DNA from: Planctomycetota bacterium
GTDB taxonomy: Bacteria > Planctomycetota > Phycisphaerae > Sedimentisphaerales > Anaerobacaceae
Assembly (NCBI GenBank): GCA_020344865.1
Contig: CP070830.1
Coordinates: 768,717 to 778,218, forward strand
Reading direction: 5' to 3'
Length of the DNA stretch: 9,502 bases
The translations under genes were made by a program, and so were the position numbers. This document shows, piece by piece, positions 1 through 6,422 of the stretch (its first letter is position 1; each line of letters opens with the position of its first letter). Under the pieces are notes generated by a model. It was not told where the DNA came from, ran no database searches, and saw nothing but the letters and a program-made list of their open reading frames with translations.

Positions 1-1
1 A

Positions 2-151
2 ACTGAGAAGCCCATAATCGCCGATATCACTACACGCTAGGAGGTTATAACCATTGTCCTTTACGGCGATGTTTCCGAAAAGACCCTACGGAGTCTGGCG
101 GATGAGGTCCGTGATGACCTTACGGCCTTACAGAACATAAGCCAGGTCGAT
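2..151 (+). pseudogene. RND efflux pump coding sequence upstream of the first usable start, interrupted by an in-frame TAG
   Basis: Read in the same frame as the RND gene that follows, these bases translate as TEKPIIADITTR, then TAG at 38-40, then EVITIVLYGDVSEKTL and onward without a break. Both sides match the first porter subdomain of HAE1-type RND pumps, where an E-P-I-I segment normally runs into a VITVALYGD-like strand followed by a helix. The stop therefore sits inside a conserved domain, at roughly residue 130 of a protein of about 1050 residues, and not at a domain boundary. The residue usually found here is charged or polar, so one substitution in a Lys (AAG), Gln (CAG) or Glu (GAG) codon would give TAG. 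No frame change is needed. Whether it is a real mutation or a base error cannot be decided from this copy. The upstream roughly 120 codons, including TM1, are outside the window. Confidence 0.7.
38..45 (+). promoter_or_regulatory. Shine-Dalgarno-like motif overlapping the in-frame TAG
   Basis: The bases TAGGAGGT include the interrupting stop codon and closely match a strong ribosome binding site. Seven bases downstream in the RND frame is ATT (53-55), a very rare start codon. No ATG, GTG or TTG occurs in frame until GTG at 152. Re-initiation after the stop is thus conceivable but unproven. The motif may simply come from the Glu-Val codons GAG GTT next to an altered codon. Confidence 0.25.
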
Positions 152-2809
152 GTGGCGGGCGTCCGCCCATACGAGATTTCAATCGAAGTCTCTGAGAAAA
201 CCCTCCGTCGTTACGGCCTGACTTTCGACCATGTGGCCAGGGCAGTAAGGGAATCATCAATTGATGTCCCGGCAGGGTCGGTCAAGACAAAGGGAGGAGA
301 GATACTGGTCAGAACAGAAGGGCAACGGTATTACGGCCCGGAATTCGAGAAGATAATCGTTCTAACCAGAAACGATGGCACCGAGATTCGATTAAGCGAC
401 ATCGCCGATGTAAAAGACGATTTTGAAGACGTTGACCTTTATGCAAGATTCGACGGGAAAAAAGCAGCCCTTGTCAAGGTCTTTCGGGTAGGCGACCAGG
501 GGGCCCTTGATATAGCTGACACAGTCAAGAAATATGTCGAAGAAAAACGCAGCGCTCTGCCAGCAGGTGTCGCGATATCCACATGGGAGGACACCTCGGA
601 AGTGCTCCGCGCCAGAATGGACCTTCTTACAAGAAATGCCTATCTTGGTCTTACACTTGTATTCGTGTGTCTTACACTGTTTTTGAATATCCGCCTGGCT
701 TTTTGGACCACCATGGGTATTCCGATATCGTTTCTCGGCGCTTTTTGGCTTTTGCCGAAGTTTGACGTGTCACTGAATATGATATCTCTTTTTGCATTTA
801 TCATGTCATTGGGCCTTGTGGTTGATGATGCAATTGTCATCGGTGAGAACATCTTTGCCTACCGTCAGCGCGGCATGAGCCGGCTCGAAGCAGCCATAAA
901 AGGTGCGAAAGAGATGGCGGGTCCGGTTGTTCTGGCGGTCTTAACCACAATCTTTGCATTTGTTCCCCTTTTGTTCATTGCGGGAATCATGGGCAAGATA
1001 ATGCGTGTCATCCCTGTAGTAGCCATAAGTGTTCTGGCGGTAAGTCTGGTTGAGGCACTGCTTATTCTGCCGGCCCATTTATCGGCGGGTGGCTTCAGGG
1101 GCAGATTCATCCTCTTCCGTCTTGCCGAAAAGCTCAGACTTGCGGTCGAAAGAAAGTTGATGGCTTTCGTAAACGGAACTTTCGCGAGTTTTGTGATGAA
1201 GGCGGTGCAGTGGCGATACGTAACTTTGGCAACAGGCGTTGCGGTCTTTGTAATTATCATTGGCTATATTGCAGGCGGTTACATGAAGGTGGTGTTTTTC
1301 GACGCGGTGGAGGCAGACAACCTGGTCGCCACGGTTACTATGCCGCAGGGCGTGCCGCTCAGCCAGACCCAGGAAGTTGTCGCCAGATTAGAACAAGCAG
1401 CCGAACAGGTGCGGGACGAATTTGACGCAAGGCGGCCGGACAAACCTTCACTTTTTGAGCATATGGCGACGACTATCGGCGACCAGCCAGCCTCCCGCGG
1501 CGGCGGACCTGTTCGGGGAATCGGTGTTGGAGGCGGCACACACCTGGCGGAGGTCAATATCGAATTAATCAGTAGCGAAGAACGCGACTCCAAGACGGAA
1601 TCCGCCACAAAGATGGAAAACCGCTGGAGGGAGCTTGTAGGCGAGCTACCTGGAGTTTCATCACTGACCTTCATGTCAAGGATTGTTAGTACGGGCGAGG
1701 CAATTAATGTCGAACTGTCGCATCAGAACTTCGATACATTGTTGGCCATCGTTGAACAGTTAAAATCAATTCTACGTGAATATAACGGAGTAACTGACAT
1801 TGCCGACAGCTTTGAGGAGGGTAAAGCGGAGTTGAAGCTCGAGCTAAAAGATACCGGCAGGGCACTCGGTCTTACCCTCGTTGATTTGGCCAGGCAGGTC
1901 AGGCAGGGTTTCTACGGGGAAGAAGCGCAGCGCATCCAGCGAGGACGAGATGACATCAGGGTGATGGTCCGTTACCCTGAAGCCGAGCGCAGAAGTCTCG
2001 CAGATGTCGAGAATATGAGAATCAGGCTGCCGGGCGGTACCGAAATCCCATTTAAGACAGTAGCCAATGTCGATTATGGACGCGGCTATGCGACAATTCG
2101 GCGCGCCGAGCGCAGGCGCGTTGTTAATGTCACGGCAGATGTTGACGAAACGGTCGCAAACAGCAGAGAGATAAACATAGAACTGGCTAAGAACGTGCTT
2201 CCCGGTCTTATACAGCGCTATCCGGGTCTGCAGTACAGATTTGCCGGCGAAGAACGCGAAAGGAATGAGTCTCTCGGCAGCTTGTTGGTGACTTTCCCAC
2301 TGGCCCTGTTGGCCATCTATGGATTACTGGCGGTTCAGTTCCGCAGCTACATTCAGCCCCTTATTGTGATGTCGGCGATTCCCTTTGGCATCGTCGGGGC
2401 TGTAATCGGCCACATATTGATGGGATTTGTCTTTATGACGAAGTTCAACCTCAGTATTCTTTCGATGTTCGGAATCGTTGCACTCTCAGGAGTAGTTGTC
2501 AACGACTCACTTATTCTCATCGACCTTATCAACCGGGAACGCCGAAACGGCGTAGAACTGACCCAGATTGTCAGAGATTGCGCAACTCGAAGATTTCGCC
2601 CAATTATGCTCACCACCCTGACAACATTCTTCGGTCTGGTGCCCATGATGCTCGAAAGAAGCCTGCAGGCCCGGTTCCTTATTCCGATGGCCATAAGTCT
2701 GGCCTTCGGAGTTATGTTCGCGACTCTGATCACCCTTTTCCTGGTACCTTCGCTATACATGATTCTCGAAGACGCCAAGAGCAGAATCCTGGCTGGATTA
2801 GGAAAATAA
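152..2809 (+). CDS. RND family multidrug efflux permease (HAE1/AcrB type), 5'-truncated
   Basis: This is the inner-membrane pump subunit of a proton-driven tripartite efflux system, which normally works with a periplasmic adaptor and an outer-membrane channel; neither is visible here. The start at GTG 152 is only the first conventional start in an open frame running from 41, and homology continues further upstream, so the true start is outside the window. Counting from 152, a porter segment (1-155) precedes the first membrane block (about 160-310). That block includes GLVVDDAIVIGENI with the Asp pair D225/D226, equivalent to AcrB D407/D408 of the proton relay. A second periplasmic domain covers about 380-705, with a Gly-rich stretch near 445-460. 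The second membrane block runs from about 710 to 875 and has GVVVNDSLILIDLIN, where Asn784 stands in place of the AcrB relay Lys940, as in a subgroup of HAE1 pumps. The 3' end is intact (TAA). The substrate cannot be predicted. The upstream TAG would remove TM1 and part of the porter domain, so the gene may be non-functional as written. Confidence 0.9.
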   Translation: MAGVRPYEISIEVSEKTLRRYGLTFDHVARAVRESSIDVPAGSVKTKGGEILVRTEGQRYYGPEFEKIIVLTRNDGTEIRLSDIADVKDDFEDVDLYARFDGKKAALVKVFRVGDQGALDIADTVKKYVEEKRSALPAGVAISTWEDTSEVLRARMDLLTRNAYLGLTLVFVCLTLFLNIRLAFWTTMGIPISFLGAFWLLPKFDVSLNMISLFAFIMSLGLVVDDAIVIGENIFAYRQRGMSRLEAAIKGAKEMAGPVVLAVLTTIFAFVPLLFIAGIMGKIMRVIPVVAISVLAVSLVEALLILPAHLSAGGFRGRFILFRLAEKLRLAVERKLMAFVNGTFASFVMKAVQWRYVTLATGVAVFVIIIGYIAGGYMKVVFFDAVEADNLVATVTMPQGVPLSQTQEVVARLEQAAEQVRDEFDARRPDKPSLFEHMATTIGDQPASRGGGPVRGIGVGGGTHLAEVNIELISSEERDSKTESATKMENRWRELVGELPGVSSLTFMSRIVSTGEAINVELSHQNFDTLLAIVEQLKSILREYNGVTDIADSFEEGKAELKLELKDTGRALGLTLVDLARQVRQGFYGEEAQRIQRGRDDIRVMVRYPEAERRSLADVENMRIRLPGGTEIPFKTVANVDYGRGYATIRRAERRRVVNVTADVDETVANSREINIELAKNVLPGLIQRYPGLQYRFAGEERERNESLGSLLVTFPLALLAIYGLLAVQFRSYIQPLIVMSAIPFGIVGAVIGHILMGFVFMTKFNLSILSMFGIVALSGVVVNDSLILIDLINRERRNGVELTQIVRDCATRRFRPIMLTTLTTFFGLVPMMLERSLQARFLIPMAISLAFGVMFATLITLFLVPSLYMILEDAKSRILAGLGK

Positions 2810-2915
2810 TCGACAGCACCTGCGGTAAGCGGCAGCCACAGGATTCAGAAAAGCTTACTTCCTCCATGTAGCAGTTTTCCTCCTTTGCAGCTGTAAGTTG
2901 CCCACCTAACGAGGT

Positions 2916-2986
2916 TTAACAAAGACATAAAATTTTTCTGGTCGTTAAATTTTTTTCTGGCCAAATCATCCTCAGAGGTGCATAAT
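2916..2986 (+). promoter_or_regulatory. possible promoter region of the phosphogluconolactonase gene
   Basis: The 255-base gap between the RND gene and the next gene is AT-rich in its middle. Two weak sigma-70-like pairs can be read: AAGACA (2922-2927) with TTAAAT (2945-2950), spacer 17, and TGGCCA (2958-2963) with CATAAT (2981-2986), spacer 17. Each hexamer matches consensus at about four positions. An imperfect direct repeat (AAAATTTTTCTGG at 2929-2941 and AAATTTTTTTCTGG at 2947-2960) lies in the same stretch. Nothing else recognisable is in the gap. An own promoter fits the gap length, but no single element is convincing. Confidence 0.25.
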
Positions 2987-3064
2987 AGCGGTATATGTCT
3001 GTCGTAGGGAGTCTGTTTTGCAATATGAGGCAGAAGCGGAACCCGATGAAAGGCGACAAAAGAC

Positions 3065-3820
3065 ATGGAAACGACTGCAAAATATAAGCCCAACCTCGAA
3101 GTTGTCTCCGACGGCGAGACGCTTGCGCACCGAAGTGTTGAGCTGTTCACTACCGATGCGGAAAAGGCCATAAAAGCCAAAGGTGTATTCTATGTCGCCA
3201 TTTCCGGAGGGCATACACCGAAACGCTTTTTTGAACTGCTTAGCGAAACGCCCAAGTCTAAAGCTCTTGCCTGGGATAAAGTCCACCTGTTTTGGGTCGA
3301 CGAACGGTATGTTCCCCCGGATTCACAATGGAGCAATTACAAGCTGGCTGCCGATACCTTCCTGCCCAAGGTCTCTATCCCTGAAGAGAACATACATCGG
3401 ATACCAACCGAGTACAGCGACGTCAAGACGGCAGCCGCCCGTTACGAAGAAACAATTCGAATAGCGTTTGGCCTACAGGAAAATCGAACGCCCGAATTTG
3501 ACCTGATTCTACTCGGTATGGGCGTCGAAGGACATACCGGCTCGCTGTTTCCAAACAGCTATGCGTCTTTTGACACGGAGGACCTGGCGTCCGTCGTTTA
3601 TGACCTGGATAGAAAGCTCAACAGAATAACACTGACCCACCCCGTTTTATGCGCTGCGTCTCATCTGGCCGTGCTGGTCTCCGGGGAAGAAAAAGCTAAT
3701 ATCCTCAAAGAGGTCTTCACTCACGAGCCCGACGAAGTACGCTATCCCATCCATACTCTTTGGCCCATCCTTAACAAGGTCACGTGGCTGGTCGACAGCC
3801 AGGCGGCAAAATTGTTGTAA
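3065..3820 (+). CDS. pgl: 6-phosphogluconolactonase (DevB/Pgl family)
   Basis: This cytoplasmic enzyme hydrolyses 6-phospho-D-glucono-1,5-lactone to 6-phosphogluconate, the second step of the oxidative pentose phosphate pathway. The 251-residue length is normal for the DevB-type family. Visible family motifs, in order, are SGGHTP (47-52), WVDERYVPPDS (77-87) followed by SNY (90-92), the signature GMGVEGHTGSLFP (151-163) with the likely catalytic His157, RITLTHPVL (187-195), and GEEK (207-210) with a conserved Lys. The C-terminal VTWLVDSQAAKLL is also typical. There is no signal peptide or membrane segment. The ATG at 3065 has a modest ribosome site, AAAGG at 3049-3053, 11 bases upstream. The usual partners, glucose-6-phosphate and 6-phosphogluconate dehydrogenases, are not in the window, and the RND gene before it has no functional link. 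Glucosamine-6-phosphate deaminase shares the fold, but the signature fits Pgl better. Confidence 0.93.
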   Translation: METTAKYKPNLEVVSDGETLAHRSVELFTTDAEKAIKAKGVFYVAISGGHTPKRFFELLSETPKSKALAWDKVHLFWVDERYVPPDSQWSNYKLAADTFLPKVSIPEENIHRIPTEYSDVKTAAARYEETIRIAFGLQENRTPEFDLILLGMGVEGHTGSLFPNSYASFDTEDLASVVYDLDRKLNRITLTHPVLCAASHLAVLVSGEEKANILKEVFTHEPDEVRYPIHTLWPILNKVTWLVDSQAAKLL

Positions 3821-3866
3821 AAGCGCCGCAGGACAAAAACAGGCTTCTCCCCTCTGCTACGCTCCC

Positions 3867-4295
3867 TCACTCAGGAATAATAAGTTTTGTGCCCGGTCTG
3901 AGTTTCGTCGTATCTCTTAACTTAAGGTCATTAGCACTCAGGATTTTCTTCCACTCATTTGCGGAACCGTAGTACTTGTACGCAATATCAGAGAGTGTCT
4001 CACCGCGACGGACAATGTGGAACCTTTGCGTCTTTACCTCATCTGTCTGTTCGTATGGCGACACTTCTTGCACGCTTTTTTCTTCAGCCTCAGCAGCCAC
4101 CTCTCTCGACGGGACCTTTGGCAAATCCGTTACAAACCGCGGCCGCTCATCAACAGTTTCCTCCGCGGACGTAACACTGCGAGAATGCAGCATCCTCGCT
4201 TTTGTAGTAAGGCCGGGTCGCACAGAGAGCCAGAGCACAACCGCTGCTACCGCCGCCAGCCCCAAAACCAGTCCTATCTTGAAGTCCTTGTGCAT
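3867..4295 (-). CDS. membrane-anchored LysM-domain protein
   Basis: This 142-residue protein has a short basic N-terminus and one hydrophobic segment (about 7-25), giving an N-terminal anchor or uncleaved signal. A polar, acidic, low-complexity linker follows (about 30-90). The C-terminus is a single LysM domain (about 92-141): FHIVRRGETLSDIAYKYYGS at the start, a central WKKILSANDL helix, and LRPGTKLIIPE at the end. LysM domains bind the glycan of peptidoglycan or related N-acetylglucosamine polymers, so the likely arrangement is a periplasmic domain tethered to the inner membrane. The ATG at 4295 has AGGT (minus strand, 4301-4304) five bases upstream. It is 75 bases downstream of secF on the same strand and is probably the last gene of the operon. 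No catalytic domain is present. Its exact role is unknown; an envelope or export-related function is only suggested by position. Confidence 0.85.
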   Translation of the reverse strand: MHKDFKIGLVLGLAAVAAVVLWLSVRPGLTTKARMLHSRSVTSAEETVDERPRFVTDLPKVPSREVAAEAEEKSVQEVSPYEQTDEVKTQRFHIVRRGETLSDIAYKYYGSANEWKKILSANDLKLRDTTKLRPGTKLIIPE

Positions 4296-4370
4296 ATGCG
4301 ACCTGCCTATAATCCGTAATTCGCTACTTCAGCGAGCCGAGGATGGTCCCTGTCTCGCCCTCGCCCACGT

Positions 4371-6404
4371 CTATTTGTTGGCTCGCTCTTTGCTTTTGCT
4401 GCCAATCAAAAGCACCGGCGCCGCTATCGCAATAGACGAATAAGTCCCGACAATGATTCCGAAGCCGATTGCGAAAGTAAAGCCTCTCAGACCCGGCCCG
4501 CCAAAGATATACATTATCAGCACGACTATAAATGTCGTAAAGGATGTCAGAATCGTCCGCGAAATAGTCTGATTTATGCTGGTCGTGATTGTCTGCGGCT
4601 GAAGGCGTGCCTTGCGGCGGTTCTCACGGATTCGGTCGAAAACCACAATCGTATCATTGAGCGAGTATCCTATCAGTGTTAGAAAAGCCGCAATTATAGC
4701 TAAGTTGATTTTGAAATCTCCGATTAGAAGCTTCTCGCCGATTGGCGTGGCGGCGATATAGGTACAGACACTAACCGCCCCGAGAGTGATGCATACGTCG
4801 TGGACGAGCGCCACATTGGCGGCCACACCATAGCGAACGTTTCCAAACCGAATCCAGATATAGGCAACGATTGCAAACAATGACAAAACGATTGCAATCA
4901 AAGCACGCGTCTTTGCCTCTGCTCCGACTGAAGGGTCTATCTGCGTTACCCTTGGCAGTGACGTCTCCAGTGTCGTGGCGGCCAGGACCTTATTGCGTTC
5001 GTTCCTGACAAAACGCCCCCACTCATCCTCACTCAATTCGCGGAAGCCCGCTTCCGGCTCGACACTGACATAAACAAACGATTTGACCTGTTGGTCGGCC
5101 TCCATCGCCCTCAATTCCGAATTAAGAAGCTGATAGGAATACCAGGTGGCCTCTCGCATGTCCGGCTTGAAGCGCAAATCTTTGAATCTCTGGTCGATTT
5201 CACCCGCCGTCGCAGCTTTTTCTATTTCGCATTCAATCTTGAGCCCGCCCAGGTACTCGGCAAGCCCGGGGGTAGAATCTATAATCTCCTCCGTTATTTT
5301 CTCCTGAGAAACGATTTGCGGCTGAAGATTTTGCTGGATTTCCAGCTCTCCGGCAAAGGCACTCAGTATCGCGTCGCTGACCACCTCGTCAACTTCCGGC
5401 TCGGAGATATCAGCATCCGCAAAGGCCGCCGACAGCACGTCTTTAACCAGAGATTTGTTCACCTGGCTCGTGGTTATAACAAACGTGGCGGGGCTGCTGT
5501 GTTCGCTTACAAACAAATTGCTGAGTTTGCCCTCGAATCTATTTTGAGCCCGCTTAATTGCAGAAGCTACACTCTGGACCGTGTGCTGCCCGGATTCGGC
5601 AAACGCAACAGTAACGGTGGTCTTATTCGTCTCGGTCGTGTTGATTTCATATTGTATACCTGATTTGCCGACGCTGTATACATTTGCCGCCGCAAGGCCG
5701 GGGTTATTCAATTCAGTCCCGGTCTTATGGATTCTGTCCTCCACATCCTGTCTCGTCAGTTCGACACCGTCTTTAAGGTTGATTTGGATGGAAGTTCCGC
5801 CGGTGAATTCAATGTCATACTTATTGTTTGTTGCATCGTCCCTTGTGAAGAAGACAAAAAGTCCCGCCCCAATAAGGGCAGCGGAGATAACAAGGAAAAT
5901 CGGTCGCAGGCCCATCCAGTTTACCTTTGGCTGGTGTATCAGACGCAGCATAAACAGATGATTCTTGATAATTCGCTTGCCCAATAAGATGTCGAAAATC
6001 ACGCGCGTCGCAAACAGGGCAGTGAACATGCTCGAGAGTATGCCCAGCATAAGCACAATGGCAAAACCCTTTATCTCTTCCGAAGCGACCCAGTAAAGAA
6101 TCGCGGCGGTGATGAAGGTGGTTAGGTTAGCGTCGAAGATAGTCCTGAACGCCCTCTGATAGCCGTTCCTCACCGCAATCCTTATAGAAGACCCCCGCTG
6201 CTGCTCTTCGCGGATTCGCTCGAAAGTAAGCACGTTAGCATCAACGCTCATACCGATGGTCAGTATGATGCCGGCGATGCCCGGCAGGGTGAAAGTCGCA
6301 CGCAGCAACGCCATCATCGCCAAAACAAATAGCAGGTTTATCAGCAGTGCCGCATCGGCGATTGAACCGGCAAGCACGTAGTAGACAAGCATGCACAGCA
6401 TCAC
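4371..6404 (-). CDS. secF: SecD C-terminal membrane domain fused to SecF (3' part of an interrupted secDF)
   Basis: SecD and SecF are inner-membrane subunits that use the proton gradient to drive late steps of Sec export. This 677-residue frame begins with the end of SecD: TM2-TM6 within residues 1-142, including GMSVDANVLTFERIREE (51-67) whose Asp55 matches the conserved E. coli SecD Asp519. SecF follows. Its TM1 is at about 167-187, then YDIEFTGGTSIQINL (196-210), a long periplasmic domain to about 500, and a final membrane block with GYSLNDTIVVFDRIRENRR (from about 578). The SecF part is about 515 residues, against roughly 300 in E. coli, because of an enlarged periplasmic domain. GTG at 6404 and ATG at 6401 are only the first possible starts. 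No ribosome site precedes them, and the same frame extends back through IGLLV to a TAA at 6420-6422, where the SecD frame joins directly. The original gene was surely one fused secDF. It ends with TAG. Confidence 0.92.
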   Translation of the reverse strand: MMLCMLVYYVLAGSIADAALLINLLFVLAMMALLRATFTLPGIAGIILTIGMSVDANVLTFERIREEQQRGSSIRIAVRNGYQRAFRTIFDANLTTFITAAILYWVASEEIKGFAIVLMLGILSSMFTALFATRVIFDILLGKRIIKNHLFMLRLIHQPKVNWMGLRPIFLVISAALIGAGLFVFFTRDDATNNKYDIEFTGGTSIQINLKDGVELTRQDVEDRIHKTGTELNNPGLAAANVYSVGKSGIQYEINTTETNKTTVTVAFAESGQHTVQSVASAIKRAQNRFEGKLSNLFVSEHSSPATFVITTSQVNKSLVKDVLSAAFADADISEPEVDEVVSDAILSAFAGELEIQQNLQPQIVSQEKITEEIIDSTPGLAEYLGGLKIECEIEKAATAGEIDQRFKDLRFKPDMREATWYSYQLLNSELRAMEADQQVKSFVYVSVEPEAGFRELSEDEWGRFVRNERNKVLAATTLETSLPRVTQIDPSVGAEAKTRALIAIVLSLFAIVAYIWIRFGNVRYGVAANVALVHDVCITLGAVSVCTYIAATPIGEKLLIGDFKINLAIIAAFLTLIGYSLNDTIVVFDRIRENRRKARLQPQTITTSINQTISRTILTSFTTFIVVLIMYIFGGPGLRGFTFAIGFGIIVGTYSSIAIAAPVLLIGSKSKERANK

Positions 6405-6419
6405 AACAAGAAGACCGAT

Positions 6420-6422
6420 TTA
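6420..6422 (-). other. in-frame TAA that splits the secDF reading frame
   Basis: On the minus strand the codons run GCC GGT TAA ATC GGT CTT, giving KAG, stop, IGLLVVMLCMLVYYVLAGS. In SecD homologues the segment between the periplasmic domain and TM2 reads like AGL(K/R)AGLIGL, so the stop replaces one, usually hydrophobic, residue. A single T-to-A change of TTA (Leu) would produce it. Frame is conserved on both sides, so this is a pure nonsense codon and not an indel. It removes TM2-TM6 from SecD and leaves the downstream membrane block without a normal start. Confidence 0.85.

Noticed and set aside
38..40. Reassignment of TAG to an amino acid
   Set aside because: TAG ends secF (4371-4373) and tgt (8650-8652) at normal C-termini, and the second internal stop is TAA, so a one-codon code change does not explain the data.
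2825..2858. Inverted repeat GTAAGC/GCTTAC after the RND gene as a terminator
   Set aside because: The stem is only 6 bp with a 22-base loop and no adjacent T-run, so it does not look like an intrinsic terminator.
2904..2920. Integron attC-like core sites (ACCTAAC, GTTTAAC)
   Set aside because: No matching GTTRRRY partner at a suitable distance, no palindromic attC body and no integrase or cassette array.
3821..3866. Bidirectional terminator in the convergent gap between pgl and the LysM gene
   Set aside because: No clear stem-loop with a T-run can be found in these 46 bases.
4321..4335. Small hairpin TCGCT/AGCGA between secF and the LysM gene
   Set aside because: A five-pair stem without a following T-tract on either strand is too weak to call a terminator.
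5091..5663. Long open frame on the plus strand opposite secF
   Set aside because: It lies wholly antisense to a well-recognised SecF sequence, shows no family motif, and is a shadow of the real gene. The same holds for the plus-strand frames opposite secD (6579-7196, 7227-7652).
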